55,315 bases of DNA from Lentisphaeria bacterium (lineage in GTDB: Bacteria; Verrucomicrobiota; Lentisphaeria; Victivallales; UBA1829): the NCBI GenBank assembly GCA_017503375.1, contig JAFVTF010000039.1:1-55315 (forward strand), read 5' to 3'. The first letter of the stretch is position 1. The number at the start of each line of letters is the position of its first letter. This document shows, piece by piece, positions 9,161 through 17,364 of the stretch. A program made the translations under genes and the position numbers. The notes below the pieces were generated by a model. That model saw nothing but the letters and a program-made list of their open reading frames with translations. It had not been told where the DNA came from and did not search any database.

Positions 9161-11122
9161 ATGGAGACAGTAAAGAAGTTCTATATGTATGATATTGCCC
9201 GTGGTGCATATTTGCGTCCGGAGGCATTTCATAAAATTTTGAAACAGGCAGCCGCAAGCGGATTCACTCATTTCATTCCGTATCTGGAAAATATGATTGA
9301 CCTTCCGTCCATGACAAAAGCGTCCTGCCGTTGTGCTTATACAGAAGATGACTGGAAAGCCTTTCAGAAAACAGCAAAAGAGTGCGGGATCGAATTAGTC
9401 CCCCACTTCAACGTGATCGGACATTCCAATCAGATTTGTCTTGTTTATCCGGAATTGACCTGCGGCGGAATTTCAGCGGAAAAAAGAGAACGCAGCGAAG
9501 AATATGAAACTCTTGCAGACCCTTCCAATTTTGCAGAATTGAATCCCGGAGCTCCGGAAGCCCGTCAATGGATGCTCCGCTGTCTGAACGAATTCTGCAA
9601 TTTCTCTGAATCGCAGTATTTTCTGATCGGCGGAGATGAGTGGAATACACCGCCCTCTTTGCTGGCCCAAAAAGATTTTGATGCCGGAATTGCATGGTGT
9701 GATTACATGAATATTGCCATTGATTATCTGGTTTCCCGGAACAGGATTCCCATTATCTGGCATGATATGCTGGTTCATTATCCGCACATTTTGGAACGGT
9801 TGAACAAAAATGCCGTGATTGCATTCTGGTTCTATGATTATGACTCCGGATATCCGTTCCTTGATATCTTGAAAAAATATGGATTCAAGACGATCATGGC
9901 AACTGGCTTGTGCAACGGTGCTATGTCTTTGCGGCGTTTCAACGCCTTCAACCGGGCGATGGAAGAATGTAAAAAATATCAGGCTGACGGTTTTATGGTA
10001 ACGACATGGATGGATGGCAGATTTGAGCGGCAGTTTGCAAATCTTGCTCTGTGCGGAGAACTTCTTTCCGGGAAGGAGATATCTTCCGTTTATCCCGAAA
10101 CCCTTTCTGCCGTTACCATTTACCGGAAAACAGCGGACTATGTCGGGGAAGGGGAGCGGCTCGCGCAGAAACAACGGCTGGAACAACTGTTGTCTGATCC
10201 GGTATGGGAGCGTTTTCCGGATTACCGCGATCTTTTGCGGAATACAATAGAAGACCGGAAAGAGGAATTGCGGAAAGTATACGAAATCAATCATTATCCC
10301 GAAGGTCCTTTTTACGAAACCTTCAACCCCCGTCCCAAAACTGCTGCTGCTCCGGCGAAAAAAACGGTTCCTGCGGACATCCCGTCCGGGTTCGGCGTTG
10401 ATTTGACTCAGGACCCTGTTACGGGGAATACAATTCGTCTTTACAACGAAGGGGAAACGTTTGTGTTGTATCCGGATTACGGTGCCAGATTGCAGGATTG
10501 GCGGTTCGGGGAACATAAACTGATCGCTAATGGTTTGCCTGCATTTCTGAAAAAAAATCCTCATCAGAAACATGGAAGTTTCCGAAGTTTCAATTCTCCC
10601 GGTTTTATGCCGATGTGGGATTTCGGGACTCATTTGAACCCGAATATCATCTGGCAATATGCCTGGGATTTTAAGATCGATACTTCTGTTGCTGATGAAA
10701 TTTCTGTTGAGATGTTCCGGAAATTCCCTCAGGCGGAAATCAAATATAACGTCTCCATCAAAAAGGGTGTTCATGGATTCCGCTGGGATTTGAAAGCAGT
10801 CAATCTTCTGCCGGATGTGACAGCATCGTTCGGATGGAATTTCTGTTTGTCGACGGATCGTACTTTTACAATGAAATTTCAAGGGAAAAAATTGCTTGAT
10901 TTCCGGAATGATCTTCCCATTTTGAATAAATGTTCTGCACTTCAAGTGGAAGATGAGAATTTTGTTTTGAACGTGGAAACTCCGGAAGAATATGCGGAAG
11001 GTTTCTGGATTGACTGGGGACCGGGCTGGATAACACCGGATTTTCATGGAAAATACCGGACCCTGTCAGTTGGGGAAACGTATGAAACAAGCTGGAATTT
11101 GTCATTGGTCCCGCATTCATGA
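9161..11122 (+). CDS. GH20-like beta-N-acetylhexosaminidase family protein
   Basis: A 653-aa protein with no signal peptide, so probably cytoplasmic. Residues of about 1-330 resemble the GH20 barrel, including an Asp-Glu pair in IGGDEWN near residue 158, which in GH20 is the substrate-assisting Asp and the acid Glu, and IIWHDML further on. The C-terminal part from about 420 (PDYGARLQDWRFG, SFGWNFCLSTDRTF) looks like a galactose mutarotase-type beta sandwich. Likely role: removal of N-acetylhexosamine or a similar residue from oligosaccharides released by the preceding secreted enzyme. GGGGG lies just before the ATG. It ends the regulator-pseudopilin-enzyme cluster; rpsA follows with its own promoter. 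Confidence 0.65.
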   Translation: METVKKFYMYDIARGAYLRPEAFHKILKQAAASGFTHFIPYLENMIDLPSMTKASCRCAYTEDDWKAFQKTAKECGIELVPHFNVIGHSNQICLVYPELTCGGISAEKRERSEEYETLADPSNFAELNPGAPEARQWMLRCLNEFCNFSESQYFLIGGDEWNTPPSLLAQKDFDAGIAWCDYMNIAIDYLVSRNRIPIIWHDMLVHYPHILERLNKNAVIAFWFYDYDSGYPFLDILKKYGFKTIMATGLCNGAMSLRRFNAFNRAMEECKKYQADGFMVTTWMDGRFERQFANLALCGELLSGKEISSVYPETLSAVTIYRKTADYVGEGERLAQKQRLEQLLSDPVWERFPDYRDLLRNTIEDRKEELRKVYEINHYPEGPFYETFNPRPKTAAAPAKKTVPADIPSGFGVDLTQDPVTGNTIRLYNEGETFVLYPDYGARLQDWRFGEHKLIANGLPAFLKKNPHQKHGSFRSFNSPGFMPMWDFGTHLNPNIIWQYAWDFKIDTSVADEISVEMFRKFPQAEIKYNVSIKKGVHGFRWDLKAVNLLPDVTASFGWNFCLSTDRTFTMKFQGKKLLDFRNDLPILNKCSALQVEDENFVLNVETPEEYAEGFWIDWGPGWITPDFHGKYRTLSVGETYETSWNLSLVPHS

Positions 11123-11176
11123 TCTCAGAGATTCCTGATTCTCCGGAAAAAACTTGCAGATACATGAAAAAATCAT

Positions 11177-11204
11177 TTGAAAAATATCCGGAAGAGTGTA
11201 TATT
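11177..11204 (+). promoter_or_regulatory. Promoter of rpsA
   Basis: TTGAAA, 16-base spacer, TATATT, with TG directly before the -10. Transcription would start near 11211, giving a leader of about 130 bases before rpsA. Confidence 0.65.
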
Positions 11205-11257
11205 ATCAAGAATTATCCTTTCCGGATGAAGGGATATGTAAGACAGCGCAGTAAAGG

Positions 11258-11272
11258 ACCGCACGGTGCGGT
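11258..11272 (+). promoter_or_regulatory. Palindrome in rpsA leader
   Basis: ACCGCACGGTGCGGT is a perfect inverted repeat about 70 bases upstream of the rpsA start codon. In RNA it can form a short GC-rich hairpin. S1 commonly controls its own translation through a structured leader, so this could be part of such a site, but that is inference. Confidence 0.4.
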
Positions 11273-11340
11273 TTTCTGCGGAAGAAAAATTTGAGATGCC
11301 CATGGTGGGTGATCTCACAACCAACAAGAGAAAACAAACA

Positions 11341-13065
11341 ATGACAACAGCAACAAAGAGCTACGTTGACGTATCCGCAACGTTCTCCATGGAAGATCTT
11401 CTTCGTGGAAATGAACAGAAGAACGATTTCGTCGAAAACACCATTATCCCCGGTAAAATCGTCGAAAAGAGAAATGATGGTGCCCTGATCGACATCGGTT
11501 ACAAATCTGAAGGATTCGTTCCTGCAGCAGAATTCCGTAACTGGGAAGAAGTTCAGGTCGGTGATGAAATCGACGTTTTCATCGAAGAAACAGAAAATGA
11601 AAACAGCATGCCCGGAATCAGCCTCCAGAGAGCTAACTTCATCAAGGCATGGGATAAGATCACCGGTGAATTCGGTGAAAACAGCATCATCAAGGGTCTC
11701 ATGAAACGCCGGGTCAAAGGCGGTATCATCATCGACCTCAATGGCGTTGAAGCATTCCTCCCCGGATCCCAGATCGATATCGGTCCTGTCAAGAACATGG
11801 ACGAATATATCGGTAAAGAATTTGACTTCAAGATCCTCAAGATCAATCAGGATCGCAAGAATATCGTTGTTTCCCGCCGCGAACTCCTCGAAGAATCCCG
11901 CAAGGATCGCAGACTCTCCCTCCTCAAGGAAATGGAAGTCAATCAGGTTCGCAAGGGCGTCGTGAAGAACATCACCGACTTCGGTGCATTCATCGATCTC
12001 GGCGGCATCGACGGTCTCCTCCATATCACCGATATGAGCTGGGGCAGAATTTCCCATCCGAACGAAATGCTCGAAATCGGTCAGGAAATCGAAGTCATGA
12101 TCCTCGACATCGACTACGACAAGGAACGCGTTTCCCTCGGTCTCAAGCAGAAATCCAAGAACCCCTGGGATGATGTTGAAGCTCACTACGCTCTCAACAG
12201 CACCGTCAAGGGCCGCATCGTGAACATCATGCCCTATGGTGCTTTCGTTGAACTCGAACAGGGTGTCGAAGGTCTCATTCACGTTTCCGAAATGTCCTGG
12301 ACCAAGCGCGTCACCAAGGCTGGCGATATCGTCAGCGTCGGCGAAGAAGTCGAAGCAGTTGTTCTCGACATCGACAAAGAACAGAAGAAGATCTCCCTCG
12401 GTCTCCGTCAGAAGACACGCAATCCGTGGGAAGTTCTCGCTGAAAAATATCCCCGTGGAAGCAAGATCACCGGTAAGGTCCGCAATATGACCACCTATGG
12501 TGCATTCGTTGAAATCGAAAACGATATCGACGGTATGATCCACATCTCCGATATGTCCTGGACCCGTAAGATCAACAATCCCAACGAAGTCCTCAAGGTC
12601 GGCGAAGAAGTCGAAGCTGTCATTCTCGAAATCGACTCCGCTTCTCAGAGAATCTCCCTCGGTCTCAAGCAGCTCGAAGAAGATCCCTGGGCAAACATCG
12701 ACACCCTCTACAAGATCGGTGATGTCGTCAATGGTAAAGTCACCAAGATCACCGCTTTCGGTGCTTTTGTTGAACTCTCCCACAGAATCGACGGTCTTGT
12801 CCACATCTCCCAGATCAGCAAAGATCATGTGGAAAAGGTCAAAGACAAACTCGCTCTCAATCAGGATATCGAAGCTCGCGTCATCAAGATCGACAGAGAT
12901 GAACGCCGCATCGGGCTCTCCATCAAGGCTCTCGATGAAGGCTTCTCCGAAGATGATCTCAAGGCTGCAGGTGAAGAAGTTTCCGCTGCTCTCAAACCGG
13001 GTGAAGCTCTCGGCGATATGAGCAAGGTCTTCGACAGCCTCGATCTCGCGAAAGAACAGGAATAA
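11341..13065 (+). CDS. rpsA: 30S ribosomal protein S1
   Basis: A 574-aa protein with six S1 RNA-binding repeats starting near residues 35, 116, 202, 288, 376 and 462. Repeats 3-6 carry the GAF(I/V)(D/E)L...HI(S/T) pattern typical of RNA-binding copies, while repeats 1 and 2 are diverged, as in the ribosome-anchoring part of S1. It helps the 30S subunit bind and unfold mRNA. I chose the ATG beginning MTTATKSY; an in-frame GTG 25 codons upstream lies inside the leader hairpin. No good Shine-Dalgarno precedes the ATG (AACAAGAGAAAACAAACA), which fits S1 leaders elsewhere. Codon use is strongly biased to ATC, CTC, AAG and GTC, unlike the neighbours, as expected for very high expression. Confidence 0.97.
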   Translation: MTTATKSYVDVSATFSMEDLLRGNEQKNDFVENTIIPGKIVEKRNDGALIDIGYKSEGFVPAAEFRNWEEVQVGDEIDVFIEETENENSMPGISLQRANFIKAWDKITGEFGENSIIKGLMKRRVKGGIIIDLNGVEAFLPGSQIDIGPVKNMDEYIGKEFDFKILKINQDRKNIVVSRRELLEESRKDRRLSLLKEMEVNQVRKGVVKNITDFGAFIDLGGIDGLLHITDMSWGRISHPNEMLEIGQEIEVMILDIDYDKERVSLGLKQKSKNPWDDVEAHYALNSTVKGRIVNIMPYGAFVELEQGVEGLIHVSEMSWTKRVTKAGDIVSVGEEVEAVVLDIDKEQKKISLGLRQKTRNPWEVLAEKYPRGSKITGKVRNMTTYGAFVEIENDIDGMIHISDMSWTRKINNPNEVLKVGEEVEAVILEIDSASQRISLGLKQLEEDPWANIDTLYKIGDVVNGKVTKITAFGAFVELSHRIDGLVHISQISKDHVEKVKDKLALNQDIEARVIKIDRDERRIGLSIKALDEGFSEDDLKAAGEEVSAALKPGEALGDMSKVFDSLDLAKEQE

Positions 13066-13109
13066 TCAATGTCCTGACGAATTCTTTGCAGGGAAGGAGA
13101 AAATGCTGA

Positions 13110-14117
13110 ATGTCTCAACAGGATTTACAGCTCTCTTTTGAATTCCCTGCAGAGGATACACGCAAAACCGTCCCCGCGGAACACATCGCTGCTCCGGAGG
13201 ACGGTTCTCTTTTGGAGGGAATTCCGGAGCCGGAAGAAGAATTTTCTCTTTTTGCTCCCGAAGATTTTGAGCTTCCGCCGCCGCAACCCCCTGTAAAAGA
13301 AATATCTGCACCCCCACCGCACCTTATTGATCTTCCTCAACCGGAAATTGAGATTCCGGAAGAACCGGAGATTCCCCAGCTTTCAAGGCATGATCTTCAG
13401 CGTGCCTCTCTGGCATGGCTTGCCTCCCTGAATCCTACTGCTGCAGCAATGCGGGTCCCGACACGTCTGGCAAAGTTCCGGGCGGGAGCCGCCGCTTTCT
13501 GGTCAAGTCCAGGCCGGCATCGTCTGCTTCAGCCGGATTTGACTGTTGTTGTGGAAGCCAGGCTTTCCCGTAATGACTGCTGGCCGGAATGTTCTGATAC
13601 GGATGTTATTCTCCCTTCTTACCGGGAATGTCAGGCAAACCGCAGAAGTCTGGAAGAATCCATCCGGAAAAATGAACCATTCCTGCTGGATTCCGATGTT
13701 TTATTTCCGGAAATTGAGTACTGGAATTATGAAGATACAGAAAATCCGGATTACAAACCATGTCTGGAAAAACTTGCGGAATTTGAATCTGCTTTATATC
13801 GCGGCAGTCGTTTTGAGCGTATCCGTCAGGGGGAAGTTGCCAATGAATTGTATCTGGCAGTTCCTGAGGGATTGATTGATCCTGATGAATTGGCGGAAGG
13901 ATGGGGCTTGCTTTACGTTTTCCCGGATATGCATGTGGAACTGATTCGTAAAGCGGCTCATTATGAATGTCCGCAGGAACATATGCTGCATCTCTCTCAG
14001 AATATTGCGGCTTCTTCATTGAGGGATGTTCTGTTCGCTCATGGAATTTATCAGGAAGTGGATGGAAAAATCTCTTACCGCCGTCCGCCGAAATTGCGTG
14101 CAAGAGAAAAACGCTGA
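13110..14117 (+). CDS. Putative MmcB-like DNA repair nuclease-fold protein
   Basis: A 335-aa protein. The first 90 or so residues are acidic and proline-rich with no clear fold (IEIPEEPEIPQ). The rest resembles the MmcB-type restriction-endonuclease-like fold: TRLAKFRAGAAAF, then VVVEARLSRNDCWPE (a position where such enzymes carry an E-x-K motif, here E-A-R) and a later ELYLAVPEGLIDPDELAEG...LLYV segment characteristic of that family. A long insertion separates the two halves. AAGGAG lies 10 bases upstream of the ATG. It is 44 bases behind rpsA and 20 before the chromate transporter genes and may share the rpsA transcript. The family call rests on pattern resemblance only. If E-A-R replaces E-x-K, catalysis is doubtful. 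Confidence 0.4.
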   Translation: MSQQDLQLSFEFPAEDTRKTVPAEHIAAPEDGSLLEGIPEPEEEFSLFAPEDFELPPPQPPVKEISAPPPHLIDLPQPEIEIPEEPEIPQLSRHDLQRASLAWLASLNPTAAAMRVPTRLAKFRAGAAAFWSSPGRHRLLQPDLTVVVEARLSRNDCWPECSDTDVILPSYRECQANRRSLEESIRKNEPFLLDSDVLFPEIEYWNYEDTENPDYKPCLEKLAEFESALYRGSRFERIRQGEVANELYLAVPEGLIDPDELAEGWGLLYVFPDMHVELIRKAAHYECPQEHMLHLSQNIAASSLRDVLFAHGIYQEVDGKISYRRPPKLRAREKR

Positions 14118-14137
14118 ATTATTTAAGGGGGTAAATT

Positions 14138-14686
14138 TTGAAGAAACAGTTGATTCTGTTCCGGTCTTTTTTTGTGATTTCCGCAGTGACTTTGGGCGGT
14201 GGTCTCGCCATGGTTCCGGTTATTCAGAAGGAGTTTACGGAAAAACATAAATGGCTTTCAGAGGAAGATATGGCAGACATTATTGCCGTTACTCAGTCCT
14301 CTCCGGGAATTATAGCATCCAATATTGCGGTTCTGACCGGATACCGGGTTGCCGGTGTGAGCGGTGCATTTTTTGCCGCCATAGGCGCTTCTCTGCCGCC
14401 GTTTATCTCCATGGTCATTCTTGCATCATTATTTCATTCTCTCTCATCGAGTGAAACTGTCAATCATATTTTTACAGGTGTCCGGGCTGCGATTTGTGCT
14501 TTGATTCTGGCGGCGGTGATCCGCATGACAAAAAAGATCATCAAGGGCAGATTTGAATTGATTCTTGCTTTGTTCGGATTTATCGGAATGCTGTTCAATA
14601 TGAATGGAATCTGGTTGGTTGTTATTTCAGGAATTTCCGGTCTTTCCTTTGCCCTGTTCCGGAAGAAAAAGGAGGCGGCGAAATGA
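14138..14686 (+). CDS. Chromate transporter, first half (CHR domain)
   Basis: A 182-aa inner-membrane protein with one CHR domain. The family marks are TLGGGLAMVPVIQKEF near the N-terminus and TQSSPGIIASNIAVLTGY further on, followed by several hydrophobic segments. Short-chain CHR proteins act in pairs to export chromate or a similar oxyanion. The start is TTG with AAGGGGG upstream; no ATG fits. Its stop overlaps the start of the next gene (ATGA), showing translational coupling. The natural substrate in this organism could be something other than chromate, such as sulfate. Confidence 0.85.
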   Translation: MKKQLILFRSFFVISAVTLGGGLAMVPVIQKEFTEKHKWLSEEDMADIIAVTQSSPGIIASNIAVLTGYRVAGVSGAFFAAIGASLPPFISMVILASLFHSLSSSETVNHIFTGVRAAICALILAAVIRMTKKIIKGRFELILALFGFIGMLFNMNGIWLVVISGISGLSFALFRKKKEAAK

Positions 14687-15297
14687 CACATATTCTGTAT
14701 ATATACTGGTTGTTTGTAAAGATCGGACTTTTCACATTCGGCGGCGGTTATGCGATGATTCCGTTATTTCAGACGGAGCTGGTCGAGCGTCATCAATTTA
14801 TTTCCAATGCCAATTTTGCAAATATTGTTGCCATTGCACAGATGACTCCCGGTCCTGTTGGAATGAATGCCGCAACGTACATCGGATATCAGCAGGGAGT
14901 GATTGCGTTGGGGGATGTGCTTGGAACATATCCTGCGGGATGTATCGGAGCCATGGCAGGAACTCTTGGCGTGGTGACACCTTCTCTGACTCTGGTATTG
15001 GCTGCTGCGGTATTTCTTGCCGCATTTCAGGAGAATAAGTATGTAAAAGCTGTTTTGAGCGGGATTCGTCCTGCGATGCTCGGGCTGATTGGTGCAGCTG
15101 TAATCTTTTTTGCCAATACGTCAATTTTTACAGCTCCTCTGCAAAGTATTTTTACCAGATTTTCTGAATTCGGGATTTCCTGGCAGGCTCTTTTGATTTT
15201 TGCTGCTGTTCTGTTTATTGAATTGAAGTATAAAGTCAATATCTTTTTTGTGATTATCGGTTCCGGTTTGGCTGCCTGGCTGCTCTATATGCTCTGA
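14683..15297 (+). CDS. Chromate transporter, second half (CHR domain)
   Basis: A 204-aa partner of the preceding CHR protein, with TFGGGYAMIPLFQTEL and AQMTPGPVGMNAATYIGY, the same two family motifs. It has about five or six hydrophobic segments. Its ATG overlaps the TGA of the upstream gene by four bases. It converges on the small Cys protein, with a short GC hairpin between them. Confidence 0.87.
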   Translation: MTHILYIYWLFVKIGLFTFGGGYAMIPLFQTELVERHQFISNANFANIVAIAQMTPGPVGMNAATYIGYQQGVIALGDVLGTYPAGCIGAMAGTLGVVTPSLTLVLAAAVFLAAFQENKYVKAVLSGIRPAMLGLIGAAVIFFANTSIFTAPLQSIFTRFSEFGISWQALLIFAAVLFIELKYKVNIFFVIIGSGLAAWLLYML

Positions 15298-15299
15298 TT

Positions 15300-15316
15300 G
15301 CCGGATTATTTCCGGC
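15300..15316. terminator. Short hairpin between convergent genes
   Basis: GCCGGA-TTATT-TCCGGC. It lies directly after the chromate transporter stop codon and overlaps the last codons of the convergent 68-aa gene. No long T-run follows, so termination would be weak. Confidence 0.4.
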
Positions 15317-15512
15317 GATTGGTCAGCTGCAGCGTACATCTGCAATTCGGGTGCAAAGGGAGTTGAGGAATATCCGGGTCATCATCGCGGAAAATCATTC
15401 CGTCAAATTCTTTGCAAACCGGACAGCATTTATGGTCATCTTCAGCCGTGAATTCCAGGAAATCATGCCGGGCATCTTCCCAGATTTTTGTAATAAGTTC
15501 TTTCATATCCAT
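15306..15512 (-). CDS. Small Cys protein resembling the C-terminal motif of phage Mu F-like proteins
   Basis: A 68-aa acidic protein with CCPVCKEFDGMIF followed by PLHPNCRC. This C-x2-C...HPxCRC arrangement is seen at the C-terminus of Mu gpF-like minor head proteins and of some bacterial toxins, and may bind a metal. Here it stands alone. AAGGAG lies seven bases before the chosen ATG; a second in-frame ATG two codons later is possible. No other phage genes are nearby, so it is either a domesticated fragment or an independent small zinc-binding protein. Function unknown. Confidence 0.55.
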   Translation of the reverse strand: MDMKELITKIWEDARHDFLEFTAEDDHKCCPVCKEFDGMIFRDDDPDIPQLPLHPNCRCTLQLTNRRK

Positions 15513-15575
15513 GAGGGTTCTCCTTTTTGAAAATCCCTCTTTGGTGTCAACCGCTCAAAGAATGTTTTTATCTTA

Positions 15576-15778
15576 GCTTTATTCCCCATAATGGTTGTTA
15601 AATCCTTCTACTATATTTAACCCATAGATGGCATTTTGATTTTTGCACAGCAAAAATCGGAATGCCGCAAAAAGGTTTGAAAAAGGATGATGGGGTTCGG
15701 GGAAGAAGGGAAAAACTTTCCTCAAAAGTTTTTCCCTTCTTCCCTGATCACAAATCAATCTTTATTGGGAACAGAGCC
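15576..15778 (+). repeat. Dispersed hairpin element, copy 2 (most complete)
   Basis: About 203 bp. The left end GCTTTATTCCCC is a mutated form of GCTCTGTTCCCC seen in copy 5, and the right end is TTGGGAACAGAGC. Together the family has terminal inverted repeats of 11 bases (GCTCTGTTCCC / GGGAACAGAGC). Inside is a 20-bp perfect stem (15700-15719 with 15725-15744) with a five-base loop. The right end runs into the deacetylase gene on the minus strand and encodes its last residues and stop. Confidence 0.85.
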
Positions 15779-16552
15779 TTTATATTCTTCAAAGGTAATG
15801 AAATCACCTTTTTTCTTCAGAAAGATAATAAGACTTCTGAGCCGTTCAACTTGAGATTTTCCGGCATGTTTCACGATATATCCGGGAATTTTCCAGCGGG
15901 GATCTTTTGCGGCTTCATTATATTCCCATGGATGAGAGTACATATTATAATATTTTGTCCGGTTCAAAGTTATCGAACAAAGCATTTTATAAAAGAATAA
16001 CGGCAGGTTTTTGAAAGAGAGCCAAAAGAGAGGAAATCTGATAAACGGAACTGCGGAAACAGGAAATTGCAGCAGACCGCATGTTTCGCGGAACGGCATC
16101 AGCGGTTTCCGGAAATTATGATAGCGGCCCGGCAGCCAGACCGGGTTCAATGATGATTCATAATGATATCCGGCATTGAATATTTCCTGTTTGTCCACTT
16201 TCGCAAGTCTTGCCATACGGAACCCGGTAACTTCTTTTCCGGAGAGCTTTTCCAGTAATTTTTTTGATTGCAGCAGATGTGAAACCTCAAAGAAAGAATG
16301 ATTCATCCCATGGGAGGCTATCTCGTGACCGGCATCTCTCATTTCTTTTATCATATCCGGATGCCGTTCAGCAAAATATCCGGTAATAAAAAAAGTTGCC
16401 CGTACATCCGTTTCTTTCAGGAGATTCAGAATCTCTCTTGTACCGTCAGCAGAAATTTGATCTTTCTCTTTTTCCGGAATTTCTGCATGAAATTCCTCCG
16501 GAAGATCAAACTCTTCGATATCAAAAGACAATAGAATTTTATTTTGCGGCAT
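15755..16552 (-). CDS. Polysaccharide deacetylase (NodB homology)
   Basis: A 265-aa protein of carbohydrate esterase family 4. Visible motifs: LSFDIEEFD (metal/catalytic Asp region), TFFITGYFAE, the metal-binding EIASHGMNH (H-x3-H) and FRMARLA. The DIEE form and the later HPWEY segment resemble the subgroup tied to exopolysaccharide loci. No signal peptide, so it probably acts at the cytoplasmic face or on lipid-linked glycans. It follows a GT2 glycosyltransferase by 15 bases in the same operon. The last seven residues (GSVPNKD) and the TGA lie inside the terminal repeat of element copy 2, so the original C-terminus was probably replaced. Confidence 0.85.
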   Translation of the reverse strand: MPQNKILLSFDIEEFDLPEEFHAEIPEKEKDQISADGTREILNLLKETDVRATFFITGYFAERHPDMIKEMRDAGHEIASHGMNHSFFEVSHLLQSKKLLEKLSGKEVTGFRMARLAKVDKQEIFNAGYHYESSLNPVWLPGRYHNFRKPLMPFRETCGLLQFPVSAVPFIRFPLFWLSFKNLPLFFYKMLCSITLNRTKYYNMYSHPWEYNEAAKDPRWKIPGYIVKHAGKSQVERLRSLIIFLKKKGDFITFEEYKGSVPNKD

Positions 16553-16567
16553 CCGGATGACCTTTCA

Positions 16568-17305
16568 TCAAAAATGCTTTTTTATGCGGATTTTCCATAG
16601 AATTTTTAGAAAATTCATCAGTTCCCGCAGCATGATATTGTATCCCATTCTGGAAAGATGGAGACCTTTCCTGATTTGAATAGGAAACGCTGTGATTTGC
16701 AGATTATTTTTCCATGCCAGAAGGATAAATTCTGTATCGAAAATGAAGGTGTTGACAGTTGTTTTCAGGAAAATTTCTTTTCCTTTTCTGTTAAACCCTT
16801 TCAAGCCGGCTTGTGTATCGAGACATTCTTCCGGCAGCCCCAAAAGAAGTTTGTTGAGAAAACGGGTTCCTTTTGACAGAATTTTCCTGTGACTGCACAA
16901 AGCGTTATTGTAATCAACCCCGCGTTTTCCCATGACAACATCATTTCCGTTTCTGAGCAGTTCAAATGCGTTTGCAACAGATAGCCACCCGAATGGAAAA
17001 TCTCCATCAGTGTAGATAACAAAATCACCTTCTGTCCGGCTTATCATATGGCGGAGACAAAAACCTTTTCCTCCATTTTTTTCATAATGAAGAAAATGAA
17101 AGTTTCCGCCTGCGGCTTGATTGATGAGTTCCAGAGACTCTTTTTTATAAAACTCAACCGGGTATCCATCGTTTGTGATGTAAAGATGCAGTTCACAGTT
17201 TTTGTCTGAAAGAAAAACCTTAAGTTCCCGTATTGCATCTGCAATGCATTGAGCCCAATTATCATGCGGGTGGTACAATGGTAAAATTATATCAAGTCTC
17301 TGCAT
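16568..17305 (-). CDS. Family 2 glycosyltransferase
   Basis: A 245-aa GT-A type glycosyltransferase, starting RLDIILPLYHPHDN and carrying FVIYTDGDFPFGW, whose DGD would bind the metal and nucleotide sugar. It resembles dolichyl-phosphate-sugar synthase-like GT2 enzymes but lacks obvious membrane helices. The start is the ATG with AGGA upstream; a longer frame of 29 more codons crosses the promoter. It is co-transcribed with the deacetylase downstream and probably makes or extends a surface polysaccharide. Confidence 0.82.
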   Translation of the reverse strand: MQRLDIILPLYHPHDNWAQCIADAIRELKVFLSDKNCELHLYITNDGYPVEFYKKESLELINQAAGGNFHFLHYEKNGGKGFCLRHMISRTEGDFVIYTDGDFPFGWLSVANAFELLRNGNDVVMGKRGVDYNNALCSHRKILSKGTRFLNKLLLGLPEECLDTQAGLKGFNRKGKEIFLKTTVNTFIFDTEFILLAWKNNLQITAFPIQIRKGLHLSRMGYNIMLRELMNFLKILWKIRIKKHF

Positions 17306-17364
17306 ACAAAAATCCTTGCAAAACGTAATTCCTTCTTTCAGCTGATTTCTGGAACAGTCGATGT

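Noticed and set aside
9473..11047. Open frame of 524 codons opposite the GH20-like gene
   Set aside because: Arg/Phe/Ile/Pro-rich composition without domains, fully antisense to a clear gene.
11206..12828. Open frame of 540 codons on the minus strand opposite rpsA
   Set aside because: It mirrors the strongly biased codons of rpsA (GAC, GAT, TTC on the reverse), is low-complexity Asp/Phe-rich and has no promoter or binding site. Shadow of rpsA.
15306..15512. Prophage remnant around the Mu F-like small protein
   Set aside because: No integrase, portal, terminase or other phage gene nearby; only the motif supports it.
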